Source of the DNA: Caldimicrobium sp964595655
GTDB lineage: Bacteria; Desulfobacterota; Thermodesulfobacteria; Thermodesulfobacteriales; Thermodesulfobacteriaceae
Assembly (NCBI GenBank): GCA_964595655.1
Contig: CAZQQV010000003.1
Span: 1 to 49,751 of the forward strand
Direction of reading: 5' to 3'
Length of the DNA: 49,751 bases
Shown here: positions 25,603-33,358 of the stretch, piece after piece
How positions within the stretch are numbered: position 1 is the stretch's first letter
Layout of the letters: each line of letters begins with the position of its first letter
The notes under the pieces: model-generated
Databases searched by the model: none
Seen by the model: only the letters and a program-made list of their open reading frames with translations
What the model was told of the DNA's origin: nothing
Translations under genes and position numbers: made by a program

Positions 25603-26394
25603 GGGAGAAGGGCTTTCGGCTTTAGCTTTAAAACCTTCAGGTGGTCCATAGTGGATGGTGAGAGTTATTCTTCTATTTCTCGGATCATAGGGGTTATCTT
25701 TAAATAGTGGATAATTGTCAGCATATCCTACAACTTCAATAATTTTTTCAGGGGGGACCCCATTTTTTTCAAGTTCAAGCATGGCAGTTATAGCCCTTGC
25801 TGTTGAAAGCTCCCAGTTTCCAACCTTGCCAGCCCTTGTAGTGGATGCATCAGTATGCCCTTCAACAGAGATAAGAACTGGTAAATCCTTTAGGGTTTCT
25901 GCAAAAACTTTTAGAATCTCTTTCCCCTCTGGCAATAATTCAGCGCTCCCTGGCTTAAACAAAGGTTTATTTACCAATTCCACAATCTCAATGCGAACAA
26001 CCTTTTCTTTAAGAGAGGTTTCAGTAACTTCAATGAGCACATGCTCCTGAAGGCTTTTCAATCTCGTTTCAATAATTTTTTTGAACTTTTCTCCTTCTCC
26101 TTTTACAGGTGGAAGCTCCTGAGCTAAGGATTGAACTTTCGGGCTTTGCATTTTACCTGTTCGATAAAATTCCATAAGCATACTAACTCCTGCTTTTGAA
26201 AATATATTAAATTTTTTGAAATAAGCTGCAACCTGTGCCTTGGTTTTGGGTTCCATAAGAGTTACTAACCACAACAATAAAAAGAAGGTCATCATTCCTG
26301 CAAGAAAATCGGCATAGGCGATTTTCCAGGATCCACCGTGATGGCCACCTGCGATTTTTTTAACGCGTTTGACTATTATAGGAGGGGTGCTCAT
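25591..26394 (-). CDS. motB: flagellar motor stator protein MotB
   Basis: Stator subunit that anchors the motor to peptidoglycan and carries the ion-binding aspartate. The 267-residue protein has one N-terminal membrane helix with the conserved YADFLAGMMTFFLLLWLV (Asp is the ion carrier) and a plug-like segment. The C-terminal OmpA-like domain has VEGHTDAS, SWELSTARA-type (NWELSTARA) and NRRITLTI. Its ATG overlaps the motA stop (TAATG). Ion specificity (H+ or Na+) cannot be decided by eye. Confidence 0.95.
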   Translation of the reverse strand: MSTPPIIVKRVKKIAGGHHGGSWKIAYADFLAGMMTFFLLLWLVTLMEPKTKAQVAAYFKKFNIFSKAGVSMLMEFYRTGKMQSPKVQSLAQELPPVKGEGEKFKKIIETRLKSLQEHVLIEVTETSLKEKVVRIEIVELVNKPLFKPGSAELLPEGKEILKVFAETLKDLPVLISVEGHTDASTTRAGKVGNWELSTARAITAMLELEKNGVPPEKIIEVVGYADNYPLFKDNPYDPRNRRITLTIHYGPPEGFKAKAESPSPSAP

Positions 26395-27251
26395 TATTTC
26401 CTCTCTTTTAATTTGGCTTCAAGTTCTGCAAAGGATGGTCTCATATGAGGAGGAATGGCTCTTCTTGCAAATTCAACGGCAATCTGGGGGGCACCTCCTC
26501 CAATGAAGGATACAATGGCAGTTTTTATTACTGTGAGGTATTCTTTTTCTTCCAGGGCAAGTTTTTCCATTCTTGCAGAAAGGGGAGCCATAAAACCGTA
26601 ACAGGTTAATATTCCAATGAAGGTTCCGGCAAGGGCTATGGAGAGATGGTGGGCAAGAACTGCAGGGGGTTCATCGATTTTTCCCATAGTAAGGATAATT
26701 CCAAGAACTGCAGCAACAAGCCCAAGCCCTGGCATTGAATCAGCAAGGGCTAAAAGTCGATGGGCAGGCTCTGAAGCCTCATGATGAATAATTTCAATCT
26801 CATTTTCTAAAAGGCTTTCAAGTTCAAAATGGGTTATATTGGTTGTAAGAATAGATCTAAAAGTATCCCTTATAAAATCAAGAACCACATGATTAGCTAA
26901 AATTTTGGGATAGGCTGAAAAAATCTTACTTGCTTCGGGATTTTCAATGTCCTGTTCAATGGAAATAAGACCTTCTTTTTTAATTTTTTTGAAGATATCA
27001 TTTAATAGTAAGAGCAAATCCACATAATCATCCTTGGTGTAAACAGCAGGTTTGGTAAGAGCCTTTATAACTCCTTGGATAATTCCTTTTACTACAAGCA
27101 TATTGTTGGCAGTAAGTAAAGAACCACCTGCTGCTCCAAAGATTATTAACCACTCAACAGGCTGAATAATTATGGAAAAATTTCCGTGTTCAAGAGCATA
27201 TCCACCAAAGACACATAAAATAACCACTATAAAACCAACAATAGCTGGCAT
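26394..27251 (-). CDS. motA: flagellar motor stator protein MotA
   Basis: Four-helix stator subunit that turns ion flow into torque. The 285-residue protein starts with a hydrophobic helix (MPAIVGFIVVILCVFGGYALEHG), has the cytoplasmic loop that contacts FliG, and the paired helices around DSMPGLGLVAAVLGIILTMGKID and GTFIGILTCYGFMAPLSARM. This is the MotA/LafT type. pilZ lies 3 nt upstream and motB overlaps downstream. Confidence 0.95.
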   Translation of the reverse strand: MPAIVGFIVVILCVFGGYALEHGNFSIIIQPVEWLIIFGAAGGSLLTANNMLVVKGIIQGVIKALTKPAVYTKDDYVDLLLLLNDIFKKIKKEGLISIEQDIENPEASKIFSAYPKILANHVVLDFIRDTFRSILTTNITHFELESLLENEIEIIHHEASEPAHRLLALADSMPGLGLVAAVLGIILTMGKIDEPPAVLAHHLSIALAGTFIGILTCYGFMAPLSARMEKLALEEKEYLTVIKTAIVSFIGGGAPQIAVEFARRAIPPHMRPSFAELEAKLKERK

Positions 27252-27254
27252 GCT

Positions 27255-27767
27255 CTAATATCCCTTTTTTTCTCTTATGAGCTCCCTTTCTTTTTGTAAG
27301 ACATAAAAACCAAGTTTTTCTTTGATATAAGGAGGCAAATTTATCCATTCCAGAGCCACTTCATAATAGTCTTCTTTTTTTTCACACCTTAGAATTTTTC
27401 CGTAAAGATAAAATCCAAGAGGTTCATATAAATCAAGGACCAGTTTAACTTCTGCAAAAGAGCCTGGTTCAAAGGGAATTTCAGAGGGGAAGCGAAGCCC
27501 TTTTTCACTTAGGTTTACCTTTTTAAAAGGAAGCTTATTAAAACCCTCCTTTTCTCGGGTTAGAAGATTAATCAAATAATCCAATTTAGCATTAATAAGT
27601 TTTAACCAGTTATTAAGGGCTTCATCTAAGGTGTCTTTAATTGGGATGTAGGAAAAGAGGGGAACATCTCCAACCATTCTTGCCCTGCTATTTTCTAAAT
27701 CCCTTTCAGAAATAGGCTTCACCTCAATTGGTATTACCACATCAATTCTTACGGCTTCTCTTTCCAT
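27255..27767 (-). CDS. atypical PilZ-domain protein (putative c-di-GMP receptor)
   Basis: A 170-residue protein with both canonical c-di-GMP contacts. RxxxR is at the extreme N-terminus (REAVR, residues 3-7), and NxSxxG is in VNLSEKGLRF (about 94-99). About 85 residues, including an amphipathic helix (LNNWLKLINAKLDYLINLL), separate the motifs, much more than in simple PilZ domains. This resembles the helix-inserted, oligomeric PilZ variants. It is the first gene of a sigma-28-type operon with motA and motB, so a YcgR-like brake on the stator is a reasonable inference. Confidence 0.8.
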   Translation of the reverse strand: MEREAVRIDVVIPIEVKPISERDLENSRARMVGDVPLFSYIPIKDTLDEALNNWLKLINAKLDYLINLLTREKEGFNKLPFKKVNLSEKGLRFPSEIPFEPGSFAEVKLVLDLYEPLGFYLYGKILRCEKKEDYYEVALEWINLPPYIKEKLGFYVLQKERELIREKKGY

Positions 27768-27791
27768 AGTTATCTTCCTGGGCTTTATATT

Positions 27792-27818
27792 TTATCGGCT
27801 TTCTATTTTTTTACTTTA
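27792..27818 (-). promoter_or_regulatory. sigma-28 (FliA) promoter of pilZ-motA-motB
   Basis: Read on the minus strand: TAAAGTAA (27818-27811), an 11-nt spacer and GCCGATAA (27799-27792). The sigma-28 consensus is TAAAGTTT-N11-GCCGATAA, so the -10 is perfect, the spacing exact and the -35 matches 6 of 8. The pilZ start codon lies 24 nt further on. Confidence 0.78.
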
Positions 27819-27824
27819 GGAGTT

Positions 27825-27852
27825 ATTATAACTTTTCTCACTCCCTTGACAA
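27825..27852 (-). promoter_or_regulatory. second, sigma-70-type promoter of pilZ-motA-motB
   Basis: On the minus strand TTGTCA (27852-27847), a 16-nt spacer and TATAAT (27830-27825). Its -35 lies on the same bases as the -35 of the divergent ppaC promoter. The -10 sits in the small palindrome AGTTA-TTA-TAACT. Confidence 0.5.
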
Positions 27853-27873
27853 GAAAAATTTGATAATTACAAT
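27846..27873 (+). promoter_or_regulatory. sigma-70 promoter of ppaC
   Basis: TTGACA (27846-27851), a 16-nt spacer and TACAAT (27868-27873), one mismatch overall. A strong AAAGGAGG ribosome-binding site follows at 27893-27900, suggesting high expression. Confidence 0.7.
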
Positions 27874-27907
27874 ACCTTGTTAAAAATCTTCGAAAGGAGG
27901 TGCAATT

Positions 27908-28876
27908 ATGTCTGGAGAGGTTCTTTATGTGGTGGGGCATAAAAATCCTGATACAGATTCCATTTGTTCAGCTATAGCCTTTGCTTATCTTTGGAATGAG
28001 TGGAAAAAAAGAGGAATTCTTGCTCAGATGAAAATGCCTGAGCTTGAGGCAATTCCAGTGAGACAGGGTGAGCCCAACGCAGAGACCAAATTTGTTCTTG
28101 AAAAATTTGGCTTTCAAGTTCCTGAACTTATGACAGATGGCGCTGGCAAAAAGGTTGCTCTTGTTGATCACTCTGATGTGGTTCAAAGCGTGGATAACTT
28201 TTCCCAGGCAGAGGTTGTGGCTGTAGTTGATCATCACAAGATTGGAGATGTAGCTACTCCCAGCCCAATTTTATTTGTGAATTTACCTGTGGGATGTTCA
28301 GCAACTACATTAAAATTCCTCTTTGATAAAACAGGGGTAGAAATTCCAAAAAATATTGCTGGAATTATGCTTTCAGCCATCTTGAGTGATACCGTTATTT
28401 TTAAATCTGCCACTACCACTCCCATGGACAAAGCTGCTGGTGAAGAGCTTGCCAAAATTGCAGGGGTTGAAGATATCACCAAGTTTGGAATTGAAGTTAA
28501 ATCCAAACTTTCTGATGTAAGTGGAATGTCTGTAAAAGACATTATTATGAGAGACTACAAAGATTATAACATGAGTGGAAAAAAGGTTGGGGCTGGACAA
28601 ATTGAGGTCATTGATCTATCTCTTATTGAGGGAAGAAAGGATGAAATTTACAATGAGCTTGTCAAAATGAAAAACGAAGGTGGTTATCACACCATTGTGT
28701 TTATGTTAACAGACATAATGAAAGAGGGCACAGAGCTCTTTGTTGTAACAGATGATGCCTCTATTATTGAAAAGGCCTTTGGAAAGAAACTTGAAGGCCG
28801 CTCCATCTGGCTTGATGGAGTTATGAGCAGAAAGAAGCAGGTAATTCCACCTTTAGAAAAGGCCTTTGCTGGTTAA
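27908..28876 (+). CDS. ppaC: manganese-dependent inorganic pyrophosphatase (family II)
   Basis: Hydrolyses pyrophosphate in the cytosol. The 322-residue DHH-family protein has the metal motifs GHKNPDTDSICSA (N-terminus), LVDHSD and VVDHHK (DHH), and the C-terminal substrate region near GAGQIEV and RSIWLDGVMSRKKQ. It has no CBS/DRTGG insert, so it is the short unregulated form. In sulfate reducers a pyrophosphatase pulls the ATP sulfurylase reaction forward, so the strong promoter fits that use (inference). A hairpin terminator follows. Confidence 0.95.
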   Translation: MSGEVLYVVGHKNPDTDSICSAIAFAYLWNEWKKRGILAQMKMPELEAIPVRQGEPNAETKFVLEKFGFQVPELMTDGAGKKVALVDHSDVVQSVDNFSQAEVVAVVDHHKIGDVATPSPILFVNLPVGCSATTLKFLFDKTGVEIPKNIAGIMLSAILSDTVIFKSATTTPMDKAAGEELAKIAGVEDITKFGIEVKSKLSDVSGMSVKDIIMRDYKDYNMSGKKVGAGQIEVIDLSLIEGRKDEIYNELVKMKNEGGYHTIVFMLTDIMKEGTELFVVTDDASIIEKAFGKKLEGRSIWLDGVMSRKKQVIPPLEKAFAG

Positions 28877-28888
28877 TAAATTTTCACC

Positions 28889-28904
28889 GGGGGCTTTTGC
28901 CCCC
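28889..28904. terminator. bidirectional hairpin between ppaC and nadC
   Basis: GGGGGC (28889-28894), loop TTTT, GCCCCC (28899-28904), with AT-rich sequence on both sides. It lies between two convergent stop codons and can serve both strands. Neither side has a long T-run. Confidence 0.62.
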
Positions 28905-28906
28905 TA

Positions 28907-29761
28907 TTATTCTTCCCAGACCTCTTCAATTTTCATACTTATATCACAGGCCTTTACAGAGTGAGTTAAAGCCCCTGAAGAAATATAATCCACGCCAAGC
29001 TCTGCATATTGAGATATATTCTCTTCGGTTATACCTCCAGAAATTTCCACTTTTATTTGTGGCCTTTTTGCCTTTATTATTTCTAAAGCCTTTTTTATGT
29101 CTTCAAGGGAAAAATTATCAAGCATAACCACATCCACAGGAGCCTTACTTTCAAGGAGAAGCTCAAGCTCAGAAAAAGATTTAACCTCAATTTCTACCTT
29201 AAGATGAGAAGGAAGATGAACAAGTTTTTCAAGGACCTTTTCAAGCCCCCCTAAGGCTTTTATATGGTTATCTTTAATTAGTATTCCGTCAGAGAGTGAA
29301 AAACGATGATTTTGCCCTCCTCCCACTCTTACAGCATACTTTTGAAGGATTTTGAGACCAGGAAGGGTCTTTCTTGTATCAAGAAGTTTGGTTTTTTCAG
29401 GAAGAAGGCGGGCCATTCTTCTTACCTTGGTAGCAATACCTGAAAGATGCTGTAGAAAATTTAAAGCTACCCTTTCACCTTTAAGCAGACTATGTACTTT
29501 ACCTTCCACATAGCCAATTTTGGTAAACTTGGGAACTTCACTTCCTTCAGGATAGAGCCAGAAGATACGGATTTGGGGATCAACTTCGCGAAAAACAGCT
29601 TCTACAACGGGTTCTCCACAAATAACTAAATCACTTTTAGCAAGAAAATAGGCCCGACCAAAGAGAGTAGGAGAAATAAGCAACTCTGAGGTTTTATCCC
29701 CAAAGGGAAGATCTTCCTCTAAGGCTTTAAGAACAATTTTTCTTATCTGCCAGGGCTCCAT
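28907..29761 (-). CDS. nadC: nicotinate-nucleotide pyrophosphorylase (QPRTase)
   Basis: Converts quinolinate and PRPP to nicotinate mononucleotide, the step before NadD (also in this window). The 284-residue sequence has the family blocks EDLPFGDKTSELL, LNFLQHLSGIATKVRRM, LLDTRKTLPGLKILQKYAVRVGGGQNHRFSLSDGILIKDNH, IEIEVKS-like VEIEVKSFSEL, VMLDNFS and EISGGITEENI. It is transcribed alone on the minus strand, divergent from grpE and convergent with ppaC. Confidence 0.96.
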   Translation of the reverse strand: MEPWQIRKIVLKALEEDLPFGDKTSELLISPTLFGRAYFLAKSDLVICGEPVVEAVFREVDPQIRIFWLYPEGSEVPKFTKIGYVEGKVHSLLKGERVALNFLQHLSGIATKVRRMARLLPEKTKLLDTRKTLPGLKILQKYAVRVGGGQNHRFSLSDGILIKDNHIKALGGLEKVLEKLVHLPSHLKVEIEVKSFSELELLLESKAPVDVVMLDNFSLEDIKKALEIIKAKRPQIKVEISGGITEENISQYAELGVDYISSGALTHSVKACDISMKIEEVWEE

Positions 29762-29825
29762 TTTTTATTTACCTTAAAAATTTTAAAACCTCTGGAAAAA
29801 AAGAAGATAGAACTTAATTTTTATG

Positions 29826-29840
29826 TTAACCAAAAGTTAA
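29826..29840. repeat. small inverted repeat upstream of grpE
   Basis: TTAAC-CAAAA-GTTAA lies in the nadC/grpE divergent region, 28 nt before the grpE ATG. It could be an operator but is short and AT-rich. It is not a CIRCE element and I see no sigma-32 type promoter beside it. Confidence 0.25.
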
Positions 29841-29868
29841 TCTTTGTAAAGGGCAAGGAGGAATTCTT

Positions 29869-30480
29869 ATGGAAGAGCTCAAGGCTAAAGAAGGGATTTC
29901 TGCCCCTGAGACATCGCAAACCGAGCCTTCTCAGGCTGATTCTGTTTCTTCTGAAGGTGAGTCCAAGGATATTCAGAAGCTTGAAGAAGAACTAAAGGAG
30001 TGGAAGGAGAGGGCTCTTCGGTATGCAGCAGAAGTGGAGAATTTAAAAAGGGCCTTCAAGAGGGAAAAAGAGGAATATTATAAGTTTGCTTTAGAGAGTG
30101 TTTTTAAGGAACTCTTGCCTTCTATTGATAATCTTGAGATGGCTTTAAAGGCCTTTGAGACCTCTTCTAATCTTGAGGCCTTAAAACAGGGGGTTGAGCT
30201 TACCTTGAAAGTGCTTGTTCAGACCTTGGAAAAATTTGGCTTGAAACAATTTGAACCAACAATAGGGGATCCCTTTCATCCCCATTTTCATGAGGCCCTT
30301 CAGGTTGAGGCCCATCCAGAAATTCCAGATGGAGGGATTGTTAGGGTTTATCAAAAGGGATATACTCTGCATGATCGAGTGATAAGGCCTGCCTTGGTGT
30401 GTGTTTGCCAGGGTGGTCCAAAAAGAGAAGAAATTCAAAAGAAAATTGAAGAAGAAAACGATGAATCCAATGGAGAATAA
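29869..30480 (+). CDS. grpE: nucleotide exchange factor GrpE
   Basis: Releases ADP from DnaK. The 203-residue protein has an acidic, low-complexity N-terminus, a long coiled coil (LEEELKEWKERALRYAAEVENLKR, about 38-61) and the C-terminal beta-wing with PTIGDPFHPHFHEALQVE and VYQKGYTLHDRVIRPALVCVCQG. AAGGAGG (29855-29861) precedes the ATG. dnaK follows after 23 nt. hrcA and dnaJ, common partners, are absent from this cluster. Confidence 0.95.
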   Translation: MEELKAKEGISAPETSQTEPSQADSVSSEGESKDIQKLEEELKEWKERALRYAAEVENLKRAFKREKEEYYKFALESVFKELLPSIDNLEMALKAFETSSNLEALKQGVELTLKVLVQTLEKFGLKQFEPTIGDPFHPHFHEALQVEAHPEIPDGGIVRVYQKGYTLHDRVIRPALVCVCQGGPKREEIQKKIEEENDESNGE

Positions 30481-30503
30481 AACTTTATGAGGAGGGAATA
30501 GCC

Positions 30504-32414
30504 ATGGAAAAAAAGGGACCAATTGTGGGAATTGATCTTGGAACTACAAACTCCTGTGTGGCTATTTTTGAAGGAGGCGAGCCCAAGGTTATACCCAATA
30601 GAGAAGGAACCCGCACAACTCCCTCTATTGTTGCCTTTCAGGAAAGTGGGGAAATTTTAGTTGGTCTTCCTGCAAAGAGACAAGCAATTATCAATGCTGA
30701 AAACACCATCTTTGGTATCAAAAGACTTATGGGAAGGAAGTTTAACGATCCAGTGGTTCAGGAATGGAGAAAAAGGGTTCCTTACAAAATTGTTGAAGCT
30801 CCCAATGGAGATGCCCATGTAGAGGTTCGCGGAAAGCGTTACAGTCCCCCAGAAATCTCTGCCATGATTTTAAGAAAGATTAAGCAGGATCTTGAGGAAT
30901 ACCTTGGTCAGGAAGTAAAGGATGTGGTAATCACTGTGCCTGCCTATTTTGATGATACCCAGAGACAGGCTACAAAAGATGCTGGACGGATCGCTGGCCT
31001 TAATGTAATAAGGATTATTAATGAGCCCACAGCTGCCTGCCTTGCTTACGGGCTTGAAAAGAAAAAGGAGGGAATCATCGCAGTTTTTGATCTTGGAGGT
31101 GGAACCTTTGATATTTCCATCTTGGAGGTGGGAGACGGAGTTTTTGAGGTTAAGGCAACTTCTGGAGATACCTTTCTTGGTGGTGAAGACTTTGATATGA
31201 GAATTGTTGATTGGCTTTGTGAGGAATTTAAGAAAGAGCATGGAATTGATCTAAAGCAGGACAAAATGGCGCTTCAGAGGCTTAAAGAGGCAGCAGAAAA
31301 GGCAAAAATTGAGCTTTCTTCAACCCTTGAGACCGAGATTAACCTTCCTTTTATAACCGCTGATGCCACCGGTCCAAAACATCTTGTTATGAAGCTTACA
31401 AGGGCCAAACTTGAAAGTCTTGTTGAGGATTTAATTGAAAGACTTGAGGAGCCCTGTAGAATTGCCATGAAAGATGCAGGTATTACGCCCAAAGATATTG
31501 ATGAGGTAATCCTTGTTGGTGGAATGACCCGTATGCCAAGGGTTCAGCAAAAGGTAAAAGAAATCTTTGGAAAGGAGCCTGTGAAGGGTGTTAATCCCGA
31601 TGAAGTAGTGGCTATGGGGGCTGCCATCCAGGCTGGAGTTCTTAAAGGAGAAGTGAAAGATGTTCTTCTTCTTGATGTTGTGCCCCTTTCTCTTGGAATT
31701 GAGACCCTTGGAGGAGTTTTTACGGTTATTATTCCCAGAGGAACAACCATACCCACAAGAAGAAGCCAGATTTTTACAACAGCAACAGACAATCAAACCG
31801 CTGTTACCATTCATGTGCTTCAGGGAGAAAGACCTCTTGCCAAAGATAACAAAAGCATTGCAAAATTTGACTTAGTAGGAATTCCTCCTGCACCAAGAGG
31901 AGTTCCTCAGATTGAGGTTACCTTTGATATTGATGCTGATGGAATTCTTCATGTTACAGCCAAGGACCTTGGGACTGGAAAGGAGCAATCCATTGTGGTA
32001 AGGCCAAGCTCTGGACTTTCCGAGGAAGAAATCCAAAGAATTCTCAAAGAAGCCGAGATGTATGCTGAAGAAGACAGGCGTAAAAGAGAGCTTGCTGAGG
32101 CAAGAAATCAGGCAGACTCCCTTATTTATTCCGTTGAAAAAACCCTTAGAGAGCTCGGAGATAAAGTACCTGAAGACCTAAGAAGGGAGGTTGAAGAAAA
32201 GATCAGGCATCTCAGAGAGACCATGGAAAAAGATGATATTAATGCTATAAGAAGGGCAAGTGATGAGCTCACTCAGGCCTCCTATAGACTTGCTGAAATG
32301 CTTTATAGAAGTAAAACCCAAGCAGGAACTGGTGCTGAAGGAGCCTCTGCTCAAGGTGGTTCAAAGAAAGGCGGAGATGAGGTCATTGATGCTGATTTTG
32401 AAGAAATGAAATAA
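30504..32414 (+). CDS. dnaK: chaperone DnaK (Hsp70)
   Basis: ATP-driven Hsp70 chaperone, 636 residues. The nucleotide-binding domain opens GIDLGTTNSCVAIF and contains FDLGGGTFDISILEV and ILVGGMTRMPRVQ. The interdomain linker DVLLLDVVPLSLGIETLGG leads into the substrate-binding domain. The C-terminal lid ends with DEVIDADFEEM. Length and motifs are standard. Its TAA overlaps the pdxA ATG (TAATG), an uncommon partner. Confidence 0.98.
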   Translation: MEKKGPIVGIDLGTTNSCVAIFEGGEPKVIPNREGTRTTPSIVAFQESGEILVGLPAKRQAIINAENTIFGIKRLMGRKFNDPVVQEWRKRVPYKIVEAPNGDAHVEVRGKRYSPPEISAMILRKIKQDLEEYLGQEVKDVVITVPAYFDDTQRQATKDAGRIAGLNVIRIINEPTAACLAYGLEKKKEGIIAVFDLGGGTFDISILEVGDGVFEVKATSGDTFLGGEDFDMRIVDWLCEEFKKEHGIDLKQDKMALQRLKEAAEKAKIELSSTLETEINLPFITADATGPKHLVMKLTRAKLESLVEDLIERLEEPCRIAMKDAGITPKDIDEVILVGGMTRMPRVQQKVKEIFGKEPVKGVNPDEVVAMGAAIQAGVLKGEVKDVLLLDVVPLSLGIETLGGVFTVIIPRGTTIPTRRSQIFTTATDNQTAVTIHVLQGERPLAKDNKSIAKFDLVGIPPAPRGVPQIEVTFDIDADGILHVTAKDLGTGKEQSIVVRPSSGLSEEEIQRILKEAEMYAEEDRRKRELAEARNQADSLIYSVEKTLRELGDKVPEDLRREVEEKIRHLRETMEKDDINAIRRASDELTQASYRLAEMLYRSKTQAGTGAEGASAQGGSKKGGDEVIDADFEEMK

Positions 32415-33349
32415 TGCCACCCATTGGAATTACTCTGGGCGACCCTGCCGGGGTTGGCCCAGAGATTCTTGTTAAAAGTTTCCCTCACTTAGAGAGAATC
32501 AAAACTAAATTTATTGTCTTTGGAGATAAGGCCTATCTTGAAAAACTTTCTCAAGAATTTAACATTTCCATCCCCAAAAATGTGGAAATTCTCCCTCTTT
32601 CACATCTTAAGGTTTCTCCAGGAAAGCCAAATAAGGAGACTCACCGTGCAAGTATAAAGTATCTTGAAGAGGCTATAAGCTTTGCAAAAAAGGGAGAAAT
32701 TTTTGGTCTCGTTACTCTTCCTATTAATAAAGAGGCCTTTGAGGTTTCTCAACTTCCCTATAGAGGACACACTGAGATGCTTGCAAAGGAACTCTCAGCT
32801 CAAAGCTATGCCATGAGTTTTTATGGGAAAAAATTGAGGGTTTCCTTAGTCACAACTCATATTCCCTTGAACAGGGTTTCAGAAAATTTAAGCCCTGAGA
32901 GAATAGTTGAAGTTTCTCGCTTGAGCTTTGATTTTATGAAAAGGTTAAAAGGAAAAGAAGATATAAAAATCGCTCTTTGTGGTCTTAATCCCCATGCAGG
33001 AGAGGGAGGTCTATTGGGAGATGAAGAAGAAAGAGTTATAAAACCAGCAGTATTAAGGGCTAATGAGGATGGAATTCCTCTTTTTGGGCCCTATCCAGCA
33101 GATAGTCTCTTTTACTGGGCTCTTCAGGGAAGATTTGACTTTGTCATAGCCATATACCACGATCAAGGTCTTATACCCTTTAAAATGCTTCATTTTAGGG
33201 ATGGCGTTAATCTCACCCTTGGGTTACCCATTGTTCGGACTTCTCCTGTTCATGGCACAGCTTACGATATTGCAGGAAAGGGGATAGCAGACATTGGGAG
33301 TTTTCTCTCTGCAGTGAAGCTTACTTTTAACCTTTCCAAAAAATGGTAA
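32414..33349 (+). CDS. pdxA: 4-hydroxythreonine-4-phosphate dehydrogenase PdxA
   Basis: NAD-dependent step of the DXP-dependent pyridoxal phosphate pathway. The 311-residue sequence starts GITLGDPAGVGPEI. It has the metal-binding motif region (YRGHTEMLA), LCGLNPHAGEGGLLGDEE, FVIAIYHDQGLIPFK and LPIVRTSPVHGTAYDIAGKG. It overlaps dnaK by one base. Together with YggS it gives the window two vitamin B6 genes, but they are in different operons. Confidence 0.95.
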   Translation: MPPIGITLGDPAGVGPEILVKSFPHLERIKTKFIVFGDKAYLEKLSQEFNISIPKNVEILPLSHLKVSPGKPNKETHRASIKYLEEAISFAKKGEIFGLVTLPINKEAFEVSQLPYRGHTEMLAKELSAQSYAMSFYGKKLRVSLVTTHIPLNRVSENLSPERIVEVSRLSFDFMKRLKGKEDIKIALCGLNPHAGEGGLLGDEEERVIKPAVLRANEDGIPLFGPYPADSLFYWALQGRFDFVIAIYHDQGLIPFKMLHFRDGVNLTLGLPIVRTSPVHGTAYDIAGKGIADIGSFLSAVKLTFNLSKKW

Positions 33350-33358
33350 ATTTTATTT

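Noticed and set aside
28897..29127. 76-aa plus-strand ORF after ppaC
   Set aside because: Antisense to the 3' end of nadC and begins within the terminator hairpin region.
29762..29868. CIRCE or sigma-32 heat-shock element before grpE
   Set aside because: No TTAGCACTC-N9-GAGTGCTAA or CTTGAA/CCCCAT-type pair is present; only a short A/T inverted repeat.
31431..31814. 127-aa minus-strand ORF opposite dnaK
   Set aside because: Shadow frame; composition is low-complexity and dnaK is certain on the plus strand.
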